A stretch of DNA of 64,000 bases, taken from positions 113,897,996 through 113,961,995 of the forward strand of contig OX352774.1 of assembly GCA_947095535.1 (NCBI GenBank), written 5' to 3'. This document shows positions 47,048 to 57,000 of this stretch, piece after piece. The notes under the pieces are model-generated. The model had not been told where the DNA came from and did no database searches. It worked only from the letters and a program-made list of their open reading frames with translations. Each line of letters starts with the position of its first letter. Position 1 is the first letter of the stretch. This DNA comes from Poecilobothrus nobilitatus. Lineage: Eukaryota; Arthropoda; Insecta; Diptera; Dolichopodidae. Position numbers and translations under genes: made by a program.

Positions 47048-48245
47048 TTTAGCACATTTCCAAAAAAAATTTGAAAAAATGTGCTTATTAGTCTCACTCT
47101 GTCCGTCTGTCCATCCGTCTGTTTTCAAAACTTCTACACGGTTAAAGATAGAAAAACAAATTTTAAGCATGGGTAGGTCTCATAAAAAAATTAATTTTGT
47201 GGAACTACTTTTTCATGTAGCCTCATCCATTACGGAGCTACAACCCCTCAAACTTTGAAAAAGCCCAATTTTTAAATGCATATATCTCATGTTCTTCTTA
47301 ACATTTGTTCAATCTGAAAACGTCATTCGACAGGTATTTTTTTAACTTTTTAAATTAAAAAATTACACATTTTTATAAAATTTACTATTTAAATTTACCG
47401 TTATGTGAAAACCAAATTTTGCAAGATTTTTCTACCTTCATAACTCCAGAATGCACTTAGATAGGAACTTGAAATTTTGAGGCAAGAAAGAACTTTTAGA
47501 ATTAGTATAAGTTTGTTGAGAAATTTGTTTTGGACCACCTCCTGTTTATGAGCTATTAAGGCTCAAAAATTGAAAATTTGCTATTTGAAAACACCTGTAA
47601 CTTAAGCACCTGCACACATTTTACTTCACCAAGATACAAAAATTAAAGCTACAGCAATATTTTTTTACGAGTGTTAAAGGTTTCTTTTACTTGTATAGGG
47701 TTCCAGAGTTACAGCCTATCAAAATTGCAAAAAAGCCCCATTTTCAGATGTATATATCTCAGGCACTGTTATGTGAAAACCACATTTTGCATGAAAACCA
47801 CATTTTTTTTTTTTTAAACTCCGGCACGACTTTATATAGAAACCTGAAATTTTGAGACAAGAAAGAACTTCAGAATTAGTATAAGTTTTCTTAAAAAAAT
47901 TTTTCCCATCACCCCCTGTTTAAGATCTATTAAGGCTGAAAAATTGAAAATTTCCTATTTTTAGGCACCTGTACACATTTTTCTTCGGCATGGCATAAAA
48001 ATTAAAGCTCCAGTAATATTTTTACGTGCGTTAAAGGTTTTTCTTAGTTATATAAGGTTCCGGACTTACAGCCCCTCAAAATTCCAGAAAAGTCCTATTT
48101 TCACATTTTTTCTTATTACAAAAAATTTCTTAAATTTTATTTCTTAAATTTTCAAATTTTTGTGCAAGTCACAATTCTAAACAGTTTATATTGTCTTTTG
48201 GAAATGTGCGCTTTCAAAAACCATTGGTTTACATTTTAACTTGTT
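47048..48245 (+). mobile_element. Family B element, copy B5 (longest)
   Basis: The 5' tip TTAGCACATTTCC (47049) and the second half-motif AAAATGTGCTTATTAGTCTC open it. A GTCCGTCTGTCCATCCGTC core follows. Module N (TTACCGTTATGTGAAAACC, 47397) is followed by CACCTCCTGTTTATGAGC (47537), a partial second N (TGTTATGTGAAAACCACATTT at 47767; CACCCCCTGTTTAAGATC at 47911), and M modules at about 47225, 47700 and 48058. The 3' tip is TTTTGGAAATGTGCGCTT at 48194-48211. Same strand as B4 and B3. Confidence 0.85.
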
Positions 48246-50905
48246 TAACTTAAAATCACAGATCCATTACAAACTTTTTTTAGATATTTAATACTTTGTT
48301 TATTATGTCTGCAATGATATTTTATTTTATTTAATGTAAAGAAAACTTTAAACTCTAAAATTATGTATCCTATGACTACCAAGAAATGAATAAAATCACA
48401 TTTAAAAACTTCTAAAATATATATTAAGTATCCTAAGGATGATTTAGAAATTCTTATCCTTGAATTTTTTTCCTTTTTTTTTGTTTAGTTTTTTCGTTTT
48501 TTTATCTTATAAATCGCTACATTTGGATGACATACACTTTTTTAACACATTTTCTTTTAAGGTAAACGGATTAAATAGCTTAATAATGAATTAACATTAT
48601 TAATGTTCAAAGAAAAAAAAAAAAAAAAAAAAAACTCTTAAAAATGTACTAATTTATCAATGAAAAAGAGAATATCAAATTAAAAAAAAATTTTCATTGT
48701 TTTATTTTAGTTTTTTTTTTTTGTTTCGATTTTTTTTTAAGAAAAGTATCCTTGATAAAATAATTTATTTCTTTTTTTTTTTCTGTTTGTTGTTTTTATA
48801 TCACTCTTAATTAGAAAAGAAAAACAAACAAATCTCAAATTACCTTAGTATTATTCTTAAGTTCTTCTTTTTTAATAATTTTTTTGTTTGTTTTTCTTTT
48901 TTTTTTTGACAAGCATCTCCTTAATTAAATCCAAAAAGAAGACTTAAGGACGCTCTTATTCCTTTGGTTAGTTAAGGGTTGTTGGTGTGTTTTGTTTTGT
49001 TTTTTTGTTATAAATTTGTCATTTTTGAGAAGAAAAACAATTTTAAATAATGGAGGAAAAAAAGGAGTGCATTAAGTGAAATAAAAAACAAAAATTGAAG
49101 GATATAATATAAAATTAAATATCATAATGTTCTGTAATAAACGATCAAATATCCTGTGTCATTTCGTAAATATTTAATAAATTTCTTTCGTTAGGTAGGT
49201 AATTAAAGATTTCAAATAAAATTTTTTATATACTCGTATATGCTTTATTAAATTAAATTTTATATAGCTATAATAAATTTGAGTATAAATATTAAAAGAA
49301 AAGAAAAATAACGAAAATTAAAGAAAAAATCGTTTTTTCATTCCATTTTAAGATTATTTTAATCTTTTGCCTTAAATAAAAAATAAAAATTTCTATAAAT
49401 ATTTAATTTTAAATCTGTTTTAATTAACTCCATCTTCTTTTAATTAAATATAGAAGTTGTTGGTTCTACTAAAACAGAATAATTGAATATTATAGCCAAT
49501 TTAATGTTATCATAAAAATAATGTGGTATTTTCTCTACTGTTGCACGTTGCCCTTAAATATATTAAGGATATTCTTATCATTGGATTCCTAATAGAATCG
49601 TCTTGGCAATCTTTAAACTATCTAATTATACCCATGATTTTTGTTTTCTTCTCCCATTTACATCTAACTCAGCTGCTTTTAACTCAGTAATCAATAATTA
49701 TACACAATATGTACCATATTAATATTGTTCTAAGGACGAATATGTCATCTAAATAAATGTCAAAATAAGTCATCTTTTCCAATCGTTGATTTTATGAAGA
49801 AAAAAAAAAAAACCAATTTATATTCTTCAAAAGTTCTGGGTTATAATAAAAAAAAAAAAATAAAATAGGAAATTTATCAGTGGTAAAGGAAACACACGAT
49901 CCTTGTGAAATTTAAACGAAATTATATTCCACGCTTATAAATTATATCCAATGATATGATGTAATCATGTAACGTTGTATAATCAATTTAATACAAGAAA
50001 AAATTTCCTCAAATAAAAACTAAGCAGTATTTATTGAAAGTATATAAGAAATTTATATTTAACTGTTTTTATAACCTAAAAATTTATTTAGGGATGCGTG
50101 TTTTCTCTTATTTATTTACTTTTTTTTTTTTTTTGAGAAATTTTTGAAAAAAAAACAACGTCCTTGCTTATCATTTTAAAAAAAATTAAATAAAAAATTT
50201 TGAAAAAAACAATCACATAAAAAAAAAATTCATTTGAAAGTCATTATGGCACCATACTGACGGGACAAGATCAAAGTATGTATACAAATTTTTGAAAAAA
50301 TCAAAAGAAAAAATAAATTTTCTGAAGTATATCAAGAATAATAAAATAAATGTATTTTCCAGAGAAAAAAAAAAACCATTTAATTCAAGGGCAATTTTGT
50401 TTTTATCACCCTTTGTCCTTCAATATCCTCTAATTTTTTTCTCCCCCTCTTTCTCTAGAAAACTTCTATTTTTTTATTCTTATAATTATATTGACCTTAC
50501 TGTCAGAATAATTGTAATCTTGTAAAATTTAACTATAGAAAATCATTTCAGTTTTTGACAAAAAAAAATTGTTGACAATAATTTTACATTGAAAAGGACA
50601 TGAATAATAAGAAACACAAACAAAATCTGAATATCGAAAAACAGAAGAAAATGAATTTAATCTGAAAAATACACTGATTTTTTTTTTTGTTTTTTTTTTT
50701 TTTGATTTTTTGCATTAATCTGTAATTTGTTAAAATATTTCCTTTTTTGTTCTTTGTTTTTTTTTCTGTTTTTATAATATAATGTACTCGTATATATATG
50801 TATGTATGTAGATTCTTTACAATATAATATAAAATATATTTATCCATTTATTTCTTAATAGTTTGAAAAAAAAAAAAACAATTAATCTGCAGTAAAGTAA
50901 TAAAA
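48246..50905. other. A+T-rich non-coding DNA rich in homopolymers
   Basis: No gene or family member recognised. A22 at about 48615-48636 and T10-T13 runs between 48700 and 48910. The stretch 49530-49700 is less A+T-rich and unexplained. Confidence 0.45.
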
Positions 50906-51036
50906 GAGGGGTCTTGGTGCCGTAAGAGAATAAGAAATACGTTATAAACGCCGAGGGAATGTGGGTTCAAATCCCACAGACATCATTAGAATAATTTCCC
51001 CTAACAATATTTACAACCAAAAGGAGAGGCTGTGTA
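50906..51036 (+). mobile_element. SINE-A copy 6 (degraded)
   Basis: GGGGTCTTGGTGCCGTAAGAG (worn head), ATAAGAAATACGTTATAAAC, GTGGGTTCAAATCCCACAGAC (B box inside a perfect GTGGG/CCCAC stem), CATTAGAATAATTTCCCC, ATTTACAACCAAAAGGAG, GGCTGTGTAAT. It lacks the ATTTATGTGGCA end and a clear tail. Confidence 0.8.
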
Positions 51037-51504
51037 ATATTATTAAAATTAAAAATTATGTTACATAAGACAGAATTAAAATTTCATTAAGTGAAATTTA
51101 AAAAAAGAAAACCATAGTAATTTAAATAAAATAATATGTTTTAAAAATTAATTTAAGAACTTCAAATTCATTACAAAATGGGTTGCTTGAAACAACTCAT
51201 CATTAATAAATAACTAACTATATCATCAGCATCAACCATTTCTGCAACAACATCGCATTATAATAAAATAAGTTCGCAATTCTTCTTAAATAACTTCGTA
51301 TAAAAGGAAAAATGTTAGCAATGAAATAATATGTCCGCAATTTTAGGAAGAAAATAAGTCCGGAAATCTAAAATCGTTCCTAATTCATAATCTCGCATAT
51401 AATATTTCAGTTAATGTTATAGGTATACAATATTAATGGTTCTAAAATTAGGGTTCCATTTTTTAATGTTTAAATTTAATAACAATACTATAAAATATAC
51501 ATTA
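51037..51504. other. Non-coding DNA, nothing recognised
   Basis: A+T-rich spacer, no gene seen. Confidence 0.5.
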
Positions 51505-52010
51505 TCTACATATTCTTACCGACCACATACATTAATGTATAGGGTAGGTATTGTTTTCATACTAAAAATTTGTACGTGAGATTTTGGCAAAAATGCATTA
51601 CTCCGGTGCGTAGAAAGCTGTAAACATTTTTTTAGCGTGAGGTGTGTGTGTGTGTGTTTGTGTGTGTGAGTGTGTGGGGTCTGTGTGTGGGTGTGTGTGT
51701 GTGTGTATGGCTGTGGGCACGTGCACAGCCTAAACGATTGAGCGGAATTTTTTAAACTTTCATATTTAAGGTTTTGATGTAAATATCTTAGATTGATAAG
51801 CTTTTAAAATAAATTGGACAACCGGAAGTAGTAGTTTACTAGTGTCATTTTTAAGTTTTTTAACAGAAAAATTTTATGAGAAAAATTATTAAGAAAAAGT
51901 TGTTACATAAGTAAAGAGCAACAACTTTGCCTTATAACATTTGTTGATCCGACCAACTTTAAGGTTTTTTTAATTTTTTTTTTTCTAAGTTCAAATTTCA
52001 TATATAACAC
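51505..52010 (+). mobile_element. Family F element with terminal hairpin and GT microsatellite
   Basis: The left end TTACCGACCACATACATTAA continuing to TGTATAGGGTAGGTA (51516-51550) folds into a hairpin around the palindrome ATACATTAATGTAT. It then carries ATTACTCCGGTGCG, a GT-rich microsatellite, CACGTGCACAGCCTAAACG, TATTTAAGGTTTTGATG, CAACCGGAAGTAGTAGTTTAC and CCGACCAACTTTAAGG. This is the same plan as families A and B: tip, microsatellite, then conserved text. The right end is not defined. A second left end is at 2958-3000. Confidence 0.65.
51641..51712 (+). repeat. Imperfect (GT)n microsatellite
   Basis: GT units broken by TT, GA, GGGGTC and GGG over about 70 bp, inside family F. Confidence 0.9.
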
Positions 52011-52864
52011 GCCATATGAATTTATATGAAAACATTTTTTTTGTTTTTCGTTTTTTATATCTCTAAATATTTATATAAGATGTATCTACTGCATATTATT
52101 CTCTTGTTGATGACACAAAATTCAAAATATAAAATTTTTGTTAGCAGATTCAATATTAATCTTATGTTTGTTTTGTATTTGCTTACAGTTTTTATTATTT
52201 TTTACTTTTAATATTTTTGAATGAAAAAAAAAATCATGTATGTTATGTACCTACAAACTTATGTAAATGGATGTATGAATGAATGTACATATGTATATTT
52301 TTTTACGATTTCATTGCTTATTATTGTTATTGAATAAAACAAAATGTTGTTAAATAATTAGAAGTTATTTTGCTTTGATATAAATTATTATTTAAAAAAT
52401 CTACTTATGAATTTTGACTGTATACTTTTCGTATAATATCGGTCGGTTCCGTAATGGGGACAGCTGATTTTTTTCTATGTATTTCTATGTATTCAATAAC
52501 TCTATATACATATATCTAGATATGCTATAAGAATTAATAAAAATACTACAAGACGTATTGTGTTTAGTTGTTGCCTACTATTCATTCATATATAAATTAT
52601 AAAATTTGAAAAAAAAAGAAACATTTCCATACAAAATAAATAAATAGATATATATTTTATATTGCAAAAAGAAAAAAAAGCGTAGACTCATATTTCGCTA
52701 AAAAAAAGATACAAATTATCTTTTTAGTTATATAATGATTTCCGTCTTTTTCGTTTCTTTGCCCTGTTTTCTCAAACTGTTTTCTTGAGAGAATATTTCA
52801 TCACAAATGTCGATTTAGAAAGGCAGTGAAAAGATCTTAAAAATAAACAAGGCAGAAAACCAAA
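52011..52864. other. A+T-rich non-coding DNA
   Basis: No gene recognised. Confidence 0.5.
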
Positions 52865-53765
52865 GGTTTTTAAAAGCGCGTTCCTAAAATATAACATAAC
52901 CTGCTTAGAATTGGGACTTGCACCAAAAATTTGAAAATTTCATATAGAAAAAAATGTGGAAATAAGATTTTTTTGCAGTTTTAAGGAACTGTAAGTCCGG
53001 AACCCTACATGACTAAGAAAAACGGTTAATACACGTAAAAATATATTACTGAAGCTTTAATTTTTATGTCTTCTAATTTGTATAGGTGTCTAAAAAAAGC
53101 ATATTTGCAATTTTTCAGCGCTAATAGCTCTTAAACGGGGGGTGGTACAAAAAAAATGTTCTGAAAAAACTTATACTAATTCTAAAAGTTCTTTCTTACC
53201 TTAAAAATTTAAGTCCATATCTAATAGTGTGCCGTAGTTATGAATGTAGAGAAATCATTAAAAATTTGGTTTTCACATAACGGTAAATTTAAATACAAAA
53301 TTTTAAAAAATTGTATAATTTTAATATTGACAAGGTAAAAAATATTTCTGTCGAATGACGTTTCCAGATTGAAAAAATGTTAAGTAATTTTTGTTATTAT
53401 AACGGAAAAACATTTTTTCTTTTGTTTTTGTGTCTGAAACTCTGTTCATCATTTTTTACACATTATAAGACCACACAGCTCTTTTAGGTAAGGTCAGAAA
53501 CTATTTAATTATGAATATATTAAAATAAATTATTTTTATATAAATTATGTAGAAGAAATACAAAAAAAAAAAAAAAATTGAACTTCAAATATATGCATTT
53601 AAAAATAGGGCTTTTTCAAAGTTGGAAGGGCTGTAGCTCCATAATATTTTTTTCATATTTTTAACGGTGTAGAAGTTTTGTAAACAGACGGATAGACGGA
53701 CGGACGGACAGAGTGAATCTAATAGACACATTTTTTCAGATTTTTTTGCAAATGTGCTAAAAATA
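52865..53765 (-). mobile_element. Family B element, copy B6, with a local insertion
   Basis: The right end, complement of TTTTTAAAAGCGCGTTCC, is at 52867-52884. Then come the M module (CTGTAAGTCCGGAACCC, 52990), the N module (TTAAACGGGGGGTGGTAC at 53131; CACATAACGGTAAATTT at 53274), GGGCTGTAGCTCC (53628) and a GACGGACGGAC core (53690-53708). The 5' tip is TTTTTTGCAAATGTGCTAAA at 53742-53762. Between 53390 and 53582 about 190 bp of unrelated DNA, ending in an A15 run, replaces a few bases of family text. This looks like an insertion. Confidence 0.8.
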
Positions 53766-55960
53766 AGTAATTTTTAGAAAGAGATAAATTATATAATAAC
53801 ACACTTTTTAAAGTTGATATTTATTTCAGTAAAAGTTCATTTCTCAAAGCAAGATATTTTGAAAGCATTACTGCTGTTGCTATAACATTTAATTATCTTT
53901 CACAAAATTTGAGATTATTCATTTTATGATTTAATGTGGGGATGGACAAATTTACATAACTTAATTCACTTATTTTTCGATGTTGATTCGTTCCATAACA
54001 TTGAGGTCATAACTACCTCTGTTCCCTTACGATGTTAGAAAAGTAGTTCCAAATTTATTATAACATTGAACATATTTTTATAACCACTTGAACTATAAAA
54101 ATATGTTGTTACAGATTTTATATTTGTATACAAAATGTAGGTTTGAATAATTTGTTTATCGGGAGTTTGGGAACGATAGCGTCCATTATTTTAAAAGTTT
54201 TCTTTTGGAAATTATCTGTGAAACGTTTTTTTCTGAAATCCTTAGTTTTCATAAATGAAAAATACCAAGAAACTTTTTCTAAAACAACTTTGAAATGAAA
54301 GATTTATTATGATAAAGTGTACACTATCCAAGTTTGTTAAGGAGCTTTTTGTCAAAACATCAAAATTCATACAAAATTATTTTAAGTCAAGAAAAAATTA
54401 TATAAAAAATATTAAATTAGCTGTGGAATTAAGTATTTACACTCATACTACTACATGAAATTCTAAATTTAGAAAAACAAATTTTAAATTTTTATCTATA
54501 AAAAAAATAAAAGGGATAAAAATTCTATCAAAACTAATAAATTATTAAAAATTCTTTTAAAGATATTCTCCAGAAAATTTAAGGAAACATCACACACAAT
54601 ACAAAACAAGGTTTTATATAAAAAGAGAGATTTTAAACAAAATACAATTCTAAAATATTTTCTAAAAATTGCAATCTAAATACTTTGTCTAATTTCGAGT
54701 AGGACTCCACAAAAACTAATTTTGCATAAAATTTATTTTTTAATAAAGCTTAATTCAATTCTCTATTCAAAAAAACCTTCACATCGAACAACTAAAAGAA
54801 TATACAAATTACGATCAGGGCCGCATTAAAACCCATAGATACCCTAAGCACTACAAAAAAAAAAAAAAAAATTAAAAAAACTTTACATTAGCCACCATGA
54901 ACACACTCTTGAATTTTAGCAATATAAAACTATTAACACTAGTCGTCAAAATATCGGTCGTCTAAATAAAAAAACATAACCACATTTTGCGATAATTTAC
55001 ATAGGCCTACATATATTTATATAAGTACAGGCATTTTCAGAAATAACTCTTCACTATGAAATAGCACAGTCTAAAAATCCACCGTATCTTAAAAATCAGA
55101 AGTCTGAGTACTAGAGTGGAAGAATACTATAGGGTAGTTTACAATAGGCTAAAGCTATCGTACAATTGAACAACCTGAATAAAATTTAATTGAATTAAAT
55201 TTTTTTACTTTAGAAAAAAACGTGTCAAAGTTCGACATTGAAAAATTTCTGTGTTGCCTCTATTATCATGATGCCCTAAACAAATGCTTAATTCTGATTG
55301 ACATCACATGATGACATCACATGATGACGTATAGACTGTCAGAGTCAAATTAATAAGGAAAATTTTTTGTAAAATATATTTTTATAAAATATGTAGGTAC
55401 TAAAAGGAATAAACTTTCACTGAATTAAAAACATGATGCAGCTAAAAACAAAAAATATTGATAAAAAAAAAGTGAACCAAAAAGAAAGAGAAAAAAAATA
55501 AGATTGTCTAACATAAAATTAATGTTCTTTTTGTCGATTTTCTTCTATCTATTATATTTATCTTTAAATTATGTTATATACATACATATTTAAATATACA
55601 TATACATATACATATTATAAATGCGTAAATATATATGTATCTATATAATTATTAATGATTGTATATTAACAAAATGTTGGCGTTACTTCTAATTTGTATT
55701 TTTTTTTTTCTTTTTTTTTTTTTTTAAATTTATATGCTTGTTTTGTTTTTTATTTTTGATTAGTCCTTAGAATTATAGTAATCGTTTTATGTTTCCGCAT
55801 ACATACTTATATTGTATAATAAACACATATACCTACATATATTAATTCCCTACATAAATATAGAGTATAACGATAGTATACGTATATAATGAAAAAGATA
55901 AAAATAAAATAATGAAATATTTTTTATTTTCCGATTTTCATTTTTCATTGGTTTTCTTTT
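53766..55960. other. Non-coding DNA; CRE-like tandem at 55299
   Basis: No gene seen. The start (53870-53930) shares the CTTTCACAAAATTTGAG phrase with the 6965-7345 repeat. TGACATCACATGA is tandemly repeated at 55299-55331. Confidence 0.45.
55299..55331. repeat. Tandem TGACATCACATGA with CRE/AP-1-like sites
   Basis: TGACATCACATGA occurs twice in tandem and is followed by TGACGTA. Each resembles bZIP binding sites (TGACATCA, TGACGTA). The repeat is directly visible; any regulatory role is inference. Confidence 0.5.
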
Positions 55961-56237
55961 TAGCAAATTAAAAAAAAAATGTTTTCTTTTCAGATTTGCT
56001 TATTTATTTAACTCTTTCTGTCCATCCGTCTGCTTATAAAACTTCGGTAATGTTTAAAATAAAACAAAGTGATTGTAACCATTGCTTGATTACATTAGAA
56101 ATATTATATAATTATGTAAAAAGAAAATGGTTTTTCTCATTACAAAACTACAGTCACCCATATACTTGTTAAAATCCTATACTTTTTCAATGTAAAAACG
56201 CTAAATGACAAAAAATTTCCTAAAAATTTCTAATCTA

Positions 56238-56398
56238 CACATAGGGATTCTAGTGAGCACTATCATATAAAATATGTGGTTCGAATCCCACAAATTTCGT
56301 AAGAGTATATAGTGACGTTTACAGCCAAACCTGGAAAGAAAAGGCTGTGTAATTTCCTTGTCACATTTATATGGCAGGAGCATAAACTAAAAAAAAAA
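56238..56398 (+). mobile_element. SINE-A copy 7, nested in B7
   Basis: The 5' head is worn (CACATAGGGATTCTAGTGAGC). Then TGTGGTTCGAATCCCACAAA (B box in a stem), CGTAAGAGTATATAGTGACG, TTTACAGCCAAACCTGGAAA, GGCTGTGTAATTTCCTTGTC, ACATTTATATGGCAGGAGC and an A14 tail. The reverse 60-codon frame is antisense SINE. Confidence 0.85.
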
Positions 56399-56650
56399 AA
56401 AAATCTAAACAAAATAATAATAATTTTGTTCATTTAAAAATGAAAATACGAAGTCTTCTAATAATAATTCTCAAAAGTCTTTTGTTAGAAGTTTCAAATT
56501 TTAATGGGAATATAAATCGAAAGATCGAAAATTGAAAATTTTCCATTTTTTCACTTCCCAGAAGTCGGAACTTGAACATCTGTGTAAATAAGTGTCAAAT
56601 ATTACTGTCCATATATATTAGGGTTTCTCTATAACTTTAAAAAATACTTC

Positions 56651-56834
56651 TAGGCCTCAATTGCCTATTGGGTAAAGTTGAGGGTACAATATAAATCGAA
56701 TCACACACGTCATTAGAGTAATTCCCCGTTACAATATCTACAGCCACATCTGAAAATGAAAGTCTGTGTAATTTCCTAGCCAAATTTATGTGAGAGGTTG
56801 GTAGTTTATGGTGAGAAACTGAAAAAAAAAAAAA
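56651..56834 (+). mobile_element. SINE-A copy 8, nested in B7
   Basis: CTAGGCCTCAATTGCCTATTG (head), AAATCGAATCACACACGTCA (B box damaged), TTAGAGTAATTCCCCGTTAC, TCTACAGCCACATCTGAAAA, GTCTGTGTAATTTCCTAGCC, AAATTTATGTGAGAGG, then an A15 tail at about 56820-56835. It is older-looking than copy 7. Confidence 0.82.
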
Positions 56835-57000
56835 AATCTCTGGTGAATTTTCATAATTTTCTTAATAGGAAAAATTCTAAGTAAAATTTCAAATTTGGAT
56901 GGTCTTGAAGTCAAGTTTTCATCAATTTTTTTACTTAAATTGCTTTATTATTATCCTTTTAGAAATCTATACCTTTAAAAACATTTGATTTTACATACCG

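Larger units (their letters stand above)
55961..57000 (+). mobile_element. Family B element, copy B7, carrying two SINE-A insertions
   Basis: The left end TTTAGCAAATTAAAAAAA and TTTGCTTATTTATTTAAC corresponds to AGCACATTTCC and its half-repeat. A CTGTCCATCCGTCTGC core (56030) and CATTACAAAACTACAGTCAC (module M) follow. SINE-A copies 7 and 8 interrupt at 56238 and 56651. The element resumes between them (AAAATTGAAAATTTTCC at 56527; TAGGGTTTCTCTATAAC) and after (TTATCCTTTTAGAAATCTATAC, 56950, a worn right tip). Confidence 0.7.

Noticed and set aside
39491..56834. SINE-A heads as genuine tRNA genes
   Set aside because: A and B boxes are present but no acceptor stem or anticodon arm closes, and the bodies continue into a 3' region with an A tail.
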